NCBI GenBank assembly: GCA_036245805.1
Contig: BTRK01000004.1
Span: 48,052,690-48,116,689, forward strand
Reading direction: 5' to 3'
DNA: 64,000 nt
Source: Pristionchus mayeri
Taxonomy: Eukaryota > Nematoda > Chromadorea > Rhabditida > Neodiplogasteridae
Made by a program: the position numbers and the translations under genes. Shown in pieces: positions 12,901 through 25,847 of this stretch (position 1 is its first letter; the number at the start of each line of letters is the position of its first letter). Under the pieces are notes generated by a model. The model worked only from the letters and a program-made list of their open reading frames with translations. It did no database searches and was not told where the DNA came from.

Positions 12901-15900
12901 CATAATGCCCACTTGATCCCGCTCCTAAACCTAAGCGTATTGGGGCTTTGGACTCGCGAAGAGGGTGATTTTTCATCAAAAGTGTCATATCGGGCCGGTG
13001 AAAAAATCGATTCGGAGGCCAACATGAGGTCAAGAAGAAGTAAAAATAAGAAGTTAAGGAGATTTTGAGGTGCTTTTCATAATGCCCACTTGATCCCGCT
13101 CCTAAACCTAAGCGTATTGGGGCTTTGGACTCGCGAAGAGGGTGATTTTTCATCAAAAGTGTCATATCGGGCCGGTGAAAAAATCGATTCGGAGGCCAAC
13201 ATGAGGTCAAGGAGAAGTAAAAATAAGAAGTTAAGGAGATTTTGAGGTGCTTTTCATAATGCCCACTTGATCCCGCTCCTAAACCTAAGCGTATTGGGGC
13301 TTTGGACTCGCGAAGAGGGTGATTTTTCATCAAAAGTGTCATATCGGGCCGGTGAAAAAATCGATTCGGAGGCCAACATGAGGTCAAGGAGAAGTAAAAA
13401 TAAGAAGTTAAGGAGATTTTGAGGTGCTTTTCATAATGCCCGCTTGATCCAGCTCCTAACCCTAAGCGTATTGGGGCTTTGGACTCGGGAAGGGGGTGAT
13501 TTTTTATCAAAAGTGTCATATCATGCCGGTAAAAAAATCGATTCGGAGGCCAACATGAGGTCAAGGAGAAGTAAAAATAAGAAGTTAAGGAGATTTTGAG
13601 GTGCTTTTCATAATGCCCACTTGATCCCGCTCCTAAACCTAAGCGTATTGGGGCTTTGGACTCGCGAAGAGGGTGATTTTTCATCAAAAGTGTCATATCG
13701 GGCCGGTGAAAAAATCGATTCGGAGGCCAACATGAGGTCAAGGAGAAGTAAAAATAAGAAGTTAAAGAGATTTTGAGGTGCTTTTCATAATGCCCGCTTG
13801 ATCCAGCTCCTAACCCTAAGCGTATTGAGGCTTTGGACTCGGGAAGGGGGTGATTTTTTATCAAAAGTGTCATATCATGCCGGTAAAAAAATCGATTCGG
13901 AGGCCAACACGAGGTCACTGAGACGTAAAAATAAGAAGTTAAGGAGATTGTGAGGTGCTTTTCATAATGCCCACTTGATCCCGCTCCTAAACCTAAGCGT
14001 ATTGGGGCTTTGGACTCGCGAAGAGGGTGATTTTTCATCAAAAGTGTCATATCGGGCCGGTGAAAAAATCGATTCGGAGGCCAACATGAGGTCAAGAAGA
14101 AGTAAAAATAAGAAGTTAAGGAGATTTTGAGGTGCTTTTCATAATGCCCACTTGATCCCGCTCCTAAACCTAAGCGTATTGGGGCTTTGGACTTGCGAAG
14201 AGGGTGATTTTTCATCAAAAGTGTCATATCGGGCCGGTGAAAAAATCGATTCGGAGGCCAACATGAGGTCAAGGAGAAGTAAAAATAAGAAGTTAAGGAG
14301 ATTTTGAGGTGCTTTTCATAATGCCCACTTGATCCCGCTCCTAAACCTAAGCGTATTGGGGCTTTGGACTCGCGAAGAGGGTGATTTTTCATCAAAAGTG
14401 TCATATCGGGCCGGTGAAAAAATCGATTCGGAGGCCAACATGAGGTCAAGGAGAAGTAAAAATAAGAAGTTAAGGAGATTTTGAGGTGCTTTTCATAATG
14501 CCCGCTTGATCCAGCTCCTAACCCTAAGCGTATTGGGGCTTTGGACTCGGGAAGGGGGTGATTTTTTATCAAAAGTGTCATATCATGCCGGTAAAAAAAT
14601 CGATTCGGAGGCCAACATGAGGTCAAGGAGAAGTAAAAATAAGAAGTTAAGGAGATTTTGAGGTGCTTTTCATAATGCCCACTTGATCCCGCTCCTAAAC
14701 CTAAGCGTATTGGGGCTTTGGACTCGCGAAGAGGGTGATTTTTCATCAAAAGTGTCATATCGGGCCGGTGAAAAAATCGATTCGGAGGCCAACATGAGGT
14801 CAAGGAGAAGTAAAAATAAGAAGTTAAGGAGATTTTGAGGTGCTTTTCATAATGCCCGCTTGATCCAGCTCCTAACCCTAAGCGTATTGAGGCTTTGGAC
14901 TCGGGAAGGGGGTGATTTTTTATCAAAAGTGTCATATCATGCCGGTAAAAAAATCGATTCGGAGGCCAACACGAGGTCACTGAGACGTAAAAATAAGAAG
15001 TTAAGGAGATTGTGAGGTGCTTTTCATAATGCCCACTTGATCCCGCTCCTAAACCTAAGCGTATTGGGGCTTTGGACTCGCGAAGAGGGTGATTTTTCAT
15101 CAAAAGTGTCATATCGGGCCGGTGAAAAAATCGATTCGGAGGCCAACATGAGGTCAAGGAGAAGTAAAAATAAGAAGTTAAGGAGATTTTGAGGTGCTTT
15201 TCATAATGCCCACTTGATCCCGCTCCTAAACCTAAGCGTATTGGGGCTTTGGACTCGCGAAGAGGGTGATTTTTCATCAAAAGTGTCATATCGGGCCGGT
15301 GAAAAAATCGATTCGGAGGCCAACATGAGGTCAAGGAGAAGTAAAAATAAGAAGTTAAGGAGATTTTGAGGTGCTTTTCATAATGCCCACTTGATCCCGC
15401 TCCTAAACCTAAGCGTATTGGGGCTTTGGACTCGCGAAGAGGGTGATTTTTCATCAAAAGTGTCATATCGGGCCGGTGAAAAAATCGATTCGGAGGCCAA
15501 CATGAGGTCAAGGAGAAGTAAAAATAAGAAGTTAAGGAGATTTTGAGGTGCTTTTCATAATGCCCGCTTGATCCAGCTCCTAACCCTAAGCGTATTGGGG
15601 CTTTGGACTCGGGAAGGGGGTGATTTTTTATCAAAAGTGTCATATCATGCCGGTAAAAAAATCGATTCGGAGGCCAACATGAGGTCAAGGAGAAGTAAAA
15701 ATAAGAAGTTAAGGAGATTTTGAGGTGCTTTTCATAATGCCCACTTGATCCCGCTCCTAAACCTAAGCGTATTGGGGCTTTGGACTCGCGAAGAGGGTGA
15801 TTTTTCATCAAAAGTGTCATATCGGGCCGGTGAAAAAATCGATTCGGAGGCCAACATGAGGTCAAGGAGAAGTAAAAATAAGAAGTTAAGGAGATTTTGA

Positions 15901-18900
15901 GGTGCTTTTCATAATGCCCGCTTGATCCAGCTCCTAACCCTAAGCGTATTGAGGCTTTGGACTCGGGAAGGGGGTGATTTTTTATCAAAAGTGTCATATC
16001 ATGCCGGTAAAAAAATCGATTCGGAGGCCAACACGAGGTCACTGAGACGTAAAAATAAGAAGTTAAGGAGATTGTGAGGTGCTTTTCATAATGCCCACTT
16101 GATCCCGCTCCTAAACCTAAGCGTATTGGGGCTTTGGACTCGCGAAGAGGGTGATTTTTCATCAAAAGTGTCATATCGGGCCGGTGAAAAAATCGATTCG
16201 GAGGCCAACATGAGGTCAAGGAGAAGTAAAAATAAGAAGTTAAGGAGATTTTGAGGTGCTTTTCATAATGCCCACTTGATCCCGCTCCTAAACCTAAGCG
16301 TATTGGGGCTTTGGACTCGCGAAGAGGGTGATTTTTCATCAAAAGTGTCATATCGGGCCGGTGAAAAAATCGATTCGGAGGCCAACATGAGGTCAAGGAG
16401 AAGTAAAAATAAGAAGTTAAGGAGATTTTGAGGTGCTTTTCATAATGCCCACTTGATCCCGCTCCTAAACCTAAGCGTATTGGGGCTTTGGACTCGGGAA
16501 GGGGGTGATTTTTTATCAAAAGTGTCATATCATGCCGGTAAAAAAATCGATTCGGAGGCCAACATGAGGTCAAGGAGAAGTAAAAATAAGAAGTTAAGGA
16601 GATTTTGAGGTGCTTTTCATAATGCCCACTTGATCCCGCTCCTAAACCTAAGCGTATTGGGGCTTTGGACTCGGGAAGGGGGTGATTTTTTATCAAAAGT
16701 GTCATATCATGCCGGTAAAAAAATCGATTCGGAGGCCAACATGAGGTCAAGGAGAAGTAAAAATAAGAAGTTAAGGAGATTTTGAGGTGCTTTTCATAAT
16801 GCCCACTTGATCCCGCTCCTAAACCTAAGCGTATTGGGGCTTTGGACTCGCGAAGAGGGTGATTTTTCATCAAAAGTGTCATATCGGGCCGGTGAAAAAA
16901 TCGATTCGGAGGCCAACATGAGGTCAAGGAGAAGTAAAAATAAGAAGTTAAGGAGATTTTGAGGTGCTTTTCATAATGCCCGCTTGATCCAGCTCCTAAC
17001 CCTAAGCGTATTGAGGCTTTGGACTCGGGAAGGGGGTGATTTTTTATCAAAAGTGTCATATCATGCCGGTAAAAAAATCGATTCGGAGGCCAACACGAGG
17101 TCACTGAGACGTAAAAATAAGAAGTTAAGGAGATTGTGAGGTGCTTTTCATAATGCCCACTTGATCCCGCTCCTAAACCTAAGCGTATTGGGGCTTTGGA
17201 CTCGCGAAGAGGGTGATTTTTCATCAAAAGTGTCATATCGGGCCGGTGAAAAAATCGATTCGGAGGCCAACATGAGGTCAAGGAGAAGTAAAAATAAGAA
17301 GTTAAGGAGATTTTGAGGTGCTTTTCATAATGCCCACTTGATCCCGCTCCTAAACCTAAGCGTATTGGGGCTTTGGACTCGGGAAGGGGGTGATTTTTTA
17401 TCAAAAGTGTCATATCATGCCGGTAAAAAAATCGATTCGGAGGCCAACATGAGGTCAAGGAGAAGTAAAAATAAGAAGTTAAGGAGATTTTGAGGTGCTT
17501 TTCATAATGCCCACTTGATCCCGCTCCTAAACCTAAGCGTATTGGGGCTTTGGACTCGGGAAGGGGGTGATTTTTTATCAAAAGTGTCATATCATGCCGG
17601 TAAAAAAATCGATTCGGAGGCCAACATGAGGTCAAGGAGAAGTAAAAATAAGAAGTTAAGGAGATTTTGAGGTGCTTTTCATAATGCCCACTTGATCCCG
17701 CTCCTAAACCTAAGCGTATTGGGGCTTTGGACTCGCGAAGAGGGTGATTTTTCATCAAAAGTGTCATATCGGGCCGGTGAAAAAATCGATTCGGAGGCCA
17801 ACATGAGGTCAAGGAGAAGTAAAAATAAGAAGTTAAGGAGATTTTGAGGTGCTTTTCATAAAGCCCACTTGATCCCGCTCCTAAACCTAAGCGTATTGGG
17901 GCTTTGGACTCGCGAAGAGGGTGATTTTTCATCAAAAGTGTCATATCGGGCCGGTGAAAAAATCGATTCGGAGGCCAACATGAGGTCAAGGAGAAGTAAA
18001 AATAAGAAGTTAAGGAGATTTTGAGGTGCTTTTCATAATGCCCACTTGATCCCGCTCCTAAACCTAAGCGTATTGGGGCTTTGGACTCGGGAAGGGGGTG
18101 ATTTTTTATCAAAAGTGTCATATCATGCCGGTAAAAAAATCGATTCGGAGGCCAACATGAGGTCAAGGAGAAGTAAAAATAAGAAGTTAAGGAGATTTTG
18201 AGGTGCTTTTCATAATGCCCACTTGATCCCGCTCCTAAACCTAAGCGTATTGGGGCTTTGGACTCGGGAAGGGGGTGATTTTTTATCAAAAGTGTCATAT
18301 CATGCCGGTAAAAAAATCGATTCGGAGGCCAACATGAGGTCAAGGAGAAGTAAAAATAAGAAGTTAAGGAGATTTTGAGGTGCTTTTCATAATGCCCACT
18401 TGATCCCGCTCCTAAACCTAAGCGTATTGGGGCTTTGGACTCGCGAAGAGGGTGATTTTTCATCAAAAGTGTCATATCGGGCCGGTGAAAAAATCGATTC
18501 GGAGGCCAACATGAGGTCAAGGAGAAGTAAAAATAAGAAGTTAAGGAGATTTTGAGGTGCTTTTCATAATGCCCGCTTGATCCAGCTCCTAACCCTAAGC
18601 GTATTGAGGCTTTGGACTCGGGAAGGGGGTGATTTTTTATCAAAAGTGTCATATCATGCCGGTAAAAAAATCGATTCGGAGGCCAACACGAGGTCACTGA
18701 GACGTAAAAATAAGAAGTTAAGGAGATTGTGAGGTGCTTTTCATAATGCCCACTTGATCCCGCTCCTAAACCTAAGCGTATTGGGGCTTTGGACTCGCGA
18801 AGAGGGTGATTTTTCATCAAAAGTGTCATATCGGGCCGGTGAAAAAATCGATTCGGAGGCCAACATGAGGTCAAGGAGAAGTAAAAATAAGAAGTTAAGG

Positions 18901-21900
18901 AGATTTTGAGGTGCTTTTCATAATGCCCACTTGATCCCGCTCCTAAACCTAAGCGTATTGGGGCTTTGGACTCGCGAAGAGGGTGATTTTTCATCAAAAG
19001 TGTCATATCGGGCCGGTGAAAAAATCGATTCGGAGGCCAACATGAGGTCAAGGAGAAGTAAAAATAAGAAGTTAAGGAGATTTTGAGGTGCTTTTCATAA
19101 TGCCCACTTGATCCCGCTCCTAAACCTAAGCGTATTGGGGCTTTGGACTCGGGAAGGGGGTGATTTTTTATCAAAAGTGTCATATCATGCCGGTAAAAAA
19201 ATCGATTCGGAGGCCAACATGAGGTCAAGGAGAAGTAAAAATAAGAAGTTAAGGAGATTTTGAGGTGCTTTTCATAATGCCCACTTGATCCCGCTCCTAA
19301 ACCTAAGCGTATTGGGGCTTTGGACTCGGGAAGGGGGTGATTTTTTATCAAAAGTGTCATATCATGCCGGTAAAAAAATCGATTCGGAGGCCAACATGAG
19401 GTCAAGGAGAAGTAAAAATAAGAAGTTAAGGAGATTTTGAGGTGCTTTTCATAATGCCCACTTGATCCCGCTCCTAAACCTAAGCGTATTGGGGCTTTGG
19501 ACTCGCGAAGAGGGTGATTTTTCATCAAAAGTGTCATATCGGGCCGGTGAAAAAATCGATTCGGAGGCCAACATGAGGTCAAGGAGAAGTAAAAATAAGA
19601 AGTTAAGGAGATTTTGAGGTGCTTTTCATAATGCCCGCTTGATCCAGCTCCTAACCCTAAGCGTATTGAGGCTTTGGACTCGGGAAGGGGGTGATTTTTT
19701 ATCAAAAGTGTCATATCATGCCGGTAAAAAAATCGATTCGGAGGCCAACACGAGGTCACTGAGACGTAAAAATAAGAAGTTAAGGAGATTGTGAGGTGCT
19801 TTTCATAATGCCCACTTGATCCCGCTCCTAAACCTAAGCGTATTGGGGCTTTGGACTCGCGAAGAGGGTGATTTTTCATCAAAAGTGTCATATCGGGCCG
19901 GTGAAAAAATCGATTCGGAGGCCAACATGAGGTCAAGGAGAAGTAAAAATAAGAAGTTAAGGAGATTTTGAGGTGCTTTTCATAATGCCCACTTGATCCC
20001 GCTCCTAAACCTAAGCGTATTGGGGCTTTGGACTCGCGAAGAGGGTGATTTTTCATCAAAAGTGTCATATCGGGCCGGTGAAAAAATCGATTCGGAGGCC
20101 AACATGAGGTCAAGGAGAAGTAAAAATAAGAAGTTAAGGAGATTTTGAGGTGCTTTTCATAATGCCCACTTGATCCCGCTCCTAAACCTAAGCGTATTGG
20201 GGCTTTGGACTCGCGAAGAGGGTGATTTTTCATCAAAAGTGTCATATCGGGCCGGTGAAAAAATCGATTCGGAGGCCAACATGAGGTCAAGGAGAAGTAA
20301 AAATAAGAAGTTAAGGAGATTTTGAGGTGCTTTTCATAATGCCCGCTTGATCCAGCTCCTAACCCTAAGCGTATTGAGGCTTTGGACTCGGGAAGGGGGT
20401 GATTTTTTATCAAAAGTGTCATATCATGCCGGTAAAAAAATCGATTCGGAGGCCAACATGAGGTCAAGGAGAAGTAAAAATAAGAAGTTAAGGAGATTTT
20501 GAGGTGCTTTTCATAATGCCCACTTGATCCCGCTCCTAAACCTAAGCGTATTGGGGCTTTGGACTCGCGAAGAGGGTGATTTTTCATCAAAAGTGTCATA
20601 TCGGGCCGGTGAAAAAATCGATTCGGAGGCCAACATGAGGTCAAGGAGAAGTAAAAATAAGAAGTTAAGGAGATTTTGAGGTGCTTTTCATAATGCCCGC
20701 TTGATCCAGCTCCTAACCCTAAGCGTATTGAGGCTTTGGACTCGGGAAGGGGGTGATTTTTTATCAAAAGTGTCATATCATGCCGGTAAAAAAATCGATT
20801 CGGAGGCCAACACGAGGCCACTGAGACGTAAAAATAAGAAGTTAAGGAGATTGTGAGGTGCTTTTCATAATGCCCACTTGATCCCGCTCCTAAACCTAAG
20901 CGTATTGGGGCTTTGGACTCGCGAAGAGGGTGATTTTTCATCAAAAGTGTCATATCGGGCCGGTGAAAAAATCGATTCGGAGGCCAACATGAGGTCAAGG
21001 AGAAGTAAAAATAAGAAGTTAAGGAGATTTTGAGGTGCTTTTCATAATGCCCGCTTGATCCAGCTCCTAACCCTAAGCGTATTGAGGCTTTGGACTCGGG
21101 AAGGGGGTGATTTTTTATCAAAAGTGTCATATCATGCCGGTAAAAAAATCGATTCGGAGGCCAACATGAGGTCAAGGAGAAGTAAAAATAAGAAGTTAAG
21201 GAGATTTTGAGGTGCTTTTCATAATGCCCACTTGATCCCGCTCCTAAACCTAAGCGTATTGGGGCTTTGGACTCGCGAAGAGGGTGATTTTTCATCAAAA
21301 GTGTCATATCGGGCCGGTGAAAAAATCGATTCGGAGGCCAACATGAGGTCAAGGAGAAGTAAAAATAAGAAGTTAAGGAGATTTTGAGGTGCTTTTCATA
21401 ATGCCCGCTTGATCCAGCTCCTAACCCTAAGCGTATTGAGGCTTTGGACTCGGGAAGGGGGTGATTTTTTATCAAAAGTGTCATATCATGCCGGTAAAAA
21501 AATCGATTCGGAGGCCAACACGAGGCCACTGAGACGTAAAAATAAGAAGTTAAGGAGATTGTGAGGTGCTTTTCATAATGCCCACTTGATCCCGCTCCTA
21601 AACCTAAGCGTATTGGGGCTTTGGACTCGCGAAGAGGGTGATTTTTCATCAAAAGTGTCATATCGGGCCGGTGAAAAAATCGATTCGGAGGCCAACATGA
21701 GGTCAAGGAGAAGTAAAAATAAGAAGTTAAGGAGATTTTGAGGTGCTTTTCATAATGCCCGCTTGATCCAGCTCCTAACCCTAAGCGTATTGAGGCTTTG
21801 GACTCGGGAAGGGGGTGATTTTTTATCAAAAGTGTCATATCATGCCGGTAAAAAAATCGATTCGGAGGCCAACATGAGGTCAAGGAGAAGTAAAAATAAG

Positions 21901-22136
21901 AAGTTAAGGAGATTTTGAGGTGCTTTTCATAATGCCCACTTGATCCCGCTCCTAAACCTAAGCGTATTGGGGCTTTGGACTCGCGAAGAGGGTGATTTTT
22001 CATCAAAAGTGTCATATCGGGCCGGTGAAAAAATCGATTCGGAGGCCAACATGAGGTCAAGGAGAAGTAAAAATAAGAAGTTAAGGAGATTTTGAGGTGC
22101 TTTTCATAATGCCCACTTGATCCCGCTCCTAAACCT
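3966..22136. repeat. 177-bp satellite array, homogenised core with higher-order repeats
   Basis: About 103 monomers in exact 177-bp register. A marker allele (ccaacacgagg followed by cactgagacg) lies at 6,120, 6,651, 8,067, 8,775, 9,660, 10,368, 12,138, 12,846, 13,908, 14,970, 16,032, 17,094, 18,687, 19,749, 20,811 and 21,519. The spacings are 531, 1,416, 708, 885, 708, 1,770, 708, then 1,062 four times, 1,593, 1,062, 1,062 and 708. All are exact multiples of 177 (3, 8, 4, 5, 4, 10, 4, 6, 6, 6, 6, 9, 6, 6 and 4 monomers), so no net indel occurred over 15 kb. Monomers combine a few linked alleles, for example tttttta with atcatgccggta and tttttca with atcgggccggtg. No gene is supported. Confidence 0.97.
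11386..12094. repeat. Tandem 354-bp satellite dimer pair with private variants
   Basis: Two adjacent 354-bp units share three private alleles: gtgttatatcatg, ggaggctaacatg and attcgaaggcc. The gctaac allele sits at 11,426 and 11,780, exactly two monomers apart. The same trio also occurs at 5,710-5,945, with gctaac at 5,762, which is 5,664 bp (32 monomers) upstream of 11,426. The C-to-T change in gctaac makes a TAG on the minus strand, which is why the otherwise open satellite frame is interrupted at these places. Confidence 0.85.
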
Positions 22137-22591
22137 AAGCGTATTGGGGCTTTGGACTCGGGAAGGGGGTGATTTTTTATCAAAAGTGTCATATCATGCC
22201 GGTAAAAAAATCGATTCAGAGGCCAACACGAGGTCACTGAGACGTAAAAATAAGAAGTTAAGGAGATTCTGAGGTGCTTTTCATAATGCCCGCTTGATCC
22301 AGCTCCTAACCCTAAGCGTATTGGGGCTTTGGACTCGGGAAGGGGGTGATTTTTTATCAAAAGTGTCATATCATGCCGGTAAAAAAATCGATTCAGAGGC
22401 CAACACGAGGTCACTGAGACGTAAAAATAAGAAGTTAAGGAGATTCTGAGGTGCTTTTCATAATGCCCGCTTGATCCAGCTCCTAACCCTAAGCGTATTG
22501 GGGCTTTGGACTCGGGAAGGGGGTGATTTTTCATCAAAAGCGTCATATCGGGCCGGTGAAAAAATCGATTCGGAGGCCAACACGAGGTCAA
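11780..22591 (-). other. Very long stop-free satellite frame, probably not a gene
   Basis: One minus-strand frame is open for 3,603 codons and consists of about 61 copies of a 59-residue unit containing MTLLMKNHPLRESKAPIRLG. Because 177 = 3 x 59, any frame without stops in one monomer stays open across every in-register copy. Allelic differences between units are largely amino-acid changing (P/R and P/S in HPLPES/HPLRES and KAP/KAS, K/T/R in HLKIS, F/V/S in the SYFYF segment, M/I in DMTLL). That fits drift, not protein conservation. I see no promoter, intron signals or codon bias. The same frame is open for 1,874 codons at 5,762-11,386 and 2,474 codons at 27,901-35,325, and is broken by indels elsewhere. 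Translation cannot be excluded from sequence, but coding is unlikely. Confidence 0.8.
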
Positions 22592-25250
22592 TAAGACATC
22601 TAAATATCAAGGTAAGGAGATTTTGAGGTGCTATTCATAATGCCCACTTGATCCCGCTCCTAAACCAAAGCGTATTGGGATTTTGGACTCGCGAAGAGGG
22701 TGATTTTTCATCAAAAGTGTCATATCGGGCCGGAGAAATAATCGATTCGGAGGCCGACACGAGGTCAATGAGACGTAAAAATAAGAAGTTAAGGAGATTC
22801 TGAGGTGCTTTTCATAATGCCACTTGATCCAGCTCCTAAACCTAAGCGTATTGGGGCTTTGGACTCGGGAAGGGGGTGATTTTTTATCAAAAGTGTCATA
22901 TCATGCCGGTAAAAAAATCGATTCAGAGGCCAACACGAGGTCACTGAGACGTAAAAATAAGAAGTTAAGGAGATTCTGAGGTGCTTTTCATAATGCCCGC
23001 TTGATCCAGCTCCTAACCCTAAGCGTATTGGGGCTTTGGACTCGGGAAGGGGGTGATTTTTTATCAAAAGTGTCATATCATGCCGGTAAAAAAATCGATT
23101 CAGAGGCCAACACGAGGTCACTGAGACGTAAAAATAAGAAGTTAAGGAGATTCTGAGGTGCTTTTCATAATGCCCGCTTGATCCAGCTCCTAACCCTAAG
23201 CGTATTGGGGCTTTGGACTCGGGAAGGGGGTGATTTTTCATCAAAAGCGTCATATCGGGCCGGTGAAAAAATCGATTCGGAGGCCAACACGAGGTCAATA
23301 AGACATCTAAATATCAAGGTAAGGAGATTTTGAGGTGCTATTCATAATGCCCACTTGATCCCGCTCCTAAACCAAAGCGTATTGGGATTTTGGACTCGCG
23401 AAGAGGGTGATTTTTCATCAAAAGTGTCATATCGGGCCGGAGAAATAATCGATTCGGAGGCCGACACGAGGTCAATGAGACGTAAAAATAAGAAGTTAAG
23501 GAGATTCTGAGGTGCTTTTCATAATGCCACTTGATCCAGCTCCTAAACCTAAGCGTATTGGGGCTTTGGACTCGGGAAGGGGGTGATTTTTTATCAAAAG
23601 TGTCATATCATGCCGGTAAAAAAATCGATTCGGAGGCCAACACGAGGTCTCTGAGACGTAAAAATAAGAAGTTAAGGAGATTCTGAGGTGCTTTTCATAA
23701 TGCCCGCTTGATCCAGCTCCTAACCCTAAGCGTATTGGGGCTTTGGACTCGGAAAGGGGGTGATTTTTCATCATAAGTGTCATATCGGACCGGTGAAAAA
23801 ATCGATTCGGAGGCGAACATGAGGTCAATAAGACATCTAAATATGAACGTAAGGAGATTTTGAGGTGCATTTCATAATGGCACTTGATCCCGCTCCTAAA
23901 CCTAAGCGTATTGGGGCTTTGGACTCGCGAAGAGGGTGATTTTTCATCAAAAGTGTCATATCGGGCCGGTGAAAAAATCGATTCGGAGGCCAACATGAGG
24001 TCAAGGAGAAGTAACAATAAGAAGTTAAGGAGATTTTGAGGTGCTTTTCATAATGCCCGCTTGATCCAGCTCCTAACCCTAAGCGTATTGGGGCTTTGGA
24101 CTCGGAAAGGGGGTGATTTTTCATCATAAGTGTCATATCGGACCGGTGAAAAAATCGATTCGGAGGCGAACATGAGGTCAATAAGACATCTAAATATGAA
24201 CGTAAGGAGATTTTGAGGTGCATTTCATAATGGCACTTGATCCCGCTCCTAAACCTAGGCGTATTGGGGCTTTGGACTCGCGAAGAGGGTGATTTTTCAT
24301 CAAAAGTGTCATATCGGGCCGGTGAAAAAATCGATTCGGAGGCCAACATGAGGTCAAGGAGAAGTAACAATAAGAAGTTAAGGAGATTTTGAGGTGCTTT
24401 TCATAATGCCCACTTGATCCCGCTCCTAAACCTAAGCGTATTGGGGCTTTGGACTCGGGAAGGGGGTGATTTTTCATCAAAAGCGTCATATCGGGCCGGT
24501 GAAAAAATCGATTCGGAGGCCAACACGAGGTCACTGAGACGTAAGAATAAGAAGTTAAGGATATTGTGAGGTGCTTTTCATAATGCCCACTTGATCCCGC
24601 TCCTAAACCTAAGCGTATTGGGGCTTTGGACTCGCGAAGAGGGTGATTTTTCATCAAAAGCGTCATATCGGGCCGGTGAAATAATCGATTCGGAGGCCAA
24701 CATGAGGTCAATGAGACGTGAGAATAAGAAGTTAAGGAGATTCTGAGGTGCTTTTCATAATGCCCACTTGATCCCGCTCCTAAACCTAAGCGTATTGGGG
24801 CTTTGGACTCGGGAAGGGGGTGATTTTTTATCAAAAGTGTCATATCATGCCGGTAAAAAAATCGATTCGGAGGCCAACATGAGGTCAAGGAGAAGTAAAA
24901 ATAAGAAGTTAAGGAGATTTTGAGGTGCTTTTCATAATGCCCACTTGATCCCGCTCCTAAACCTAAGCGTATTGGGGCTTTGGACTCGCGAAGAGGGTGA
25001 TTTTTCATCAAAAGTGTCATATCGGGCCGGTGAAAAAATCGATTCGGAGGCCAACATGAGGTCAAGGAGAAGTAAAAATAAGAAGTTAAGGAGATTTTGA
25101 GGTGCTTTTCATAATGCCCGCTTGATCCAGCTCCTAACCCTAAGCGTATTGAGGCTTTGGACTCGGGAAGGGGGTGATTTTTTATCAAAAGTGTCATATC
25201 ATGCCGGTAAAAAAATCGATTCGGAGGCCAACACGAGGTCACTGAGACGT
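22137..25250. repeat. Segmental duplication of satellite, copy 1
   Basis: This ~3.1-kb stretch is repeated nearly base for base 3,711 bp downstream. The private allele atcgattcagagg is at 22,210 here and 25,921 in copy 2. The match starts near 22,137 and ends near 25,250, where copy 1 has cgtaagaataag and copy 2 has cgtaaaaataag. Inside it a 707-bp unit is tandemly duplicated: the segment caataagacatctaaatatc lies at about 22,587 and 23,294. It also contains monomers with aaaccaaagcg and gggattttgg, an old variant type that recurs in the right part of the window. Confidence 0.88.
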
Positions 25251-25847
25251 AAGAATAAGAAGTTAAGGATATTGTGAGGTGCTTTTCATAATGCCCACTT
25301 GATCCCGCTCCTAAACCTAAGCGTATTGGGGCTTTGGACTCGCGAAGAGGGTGATTTTTCATCAAAAGCGTCATATCGGGCCGGTGAAATAATCGATTCG
25401 GAGGCCAACATGAGGTCAATGAGACGTGAGAATAAGAAGTTAAGGAGATTCTGAGGTGCTTTTCATAATGGCACTTGATCCCGCTCCTAAACCTAAGCGT
25501 ATTGGGGCTTTGGACTCGCGAAGAGGGTGATTTTTCATCAAAAGCGTCATATCGGGCCGGTGAAATAATCGATTCGGAGGCCAACATGAGGTCAATGAGA
25601 CGTGAGAATAAGAAGTTAAGGAGATTCTGAGGTGCTTTTCATAATGGCACTTGATCCCGCTCCTAAACCTAAGCGTATTGGGGCTTTGGACTCGCGAAGA
25701 GGGTGATTTTTCATCAAAAGTGTCATATCGGGCCGGTGAAAAAATCGATTCGGAGGCCAACATGAGGTCACTGAGACGTAAAAATAAGAAGTTAAGGAGA
25801 TTCTGAGGTGCTTTTCATAATGCCCGCTTGATCCAGCTCCTAACCCT
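25251..25847. repeat. Satellite spacer between duplicated blocks
   Basis: About 600 bp of 177-bp monomers joining the two copies of the 3.1-kb block. It carries three monomers of the gtgaaataatcg/gagacgtgagaataag type, with aatggcactt junctions that are one base shorter than usual. Nothing else is seen here. Confidence 0.85.
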
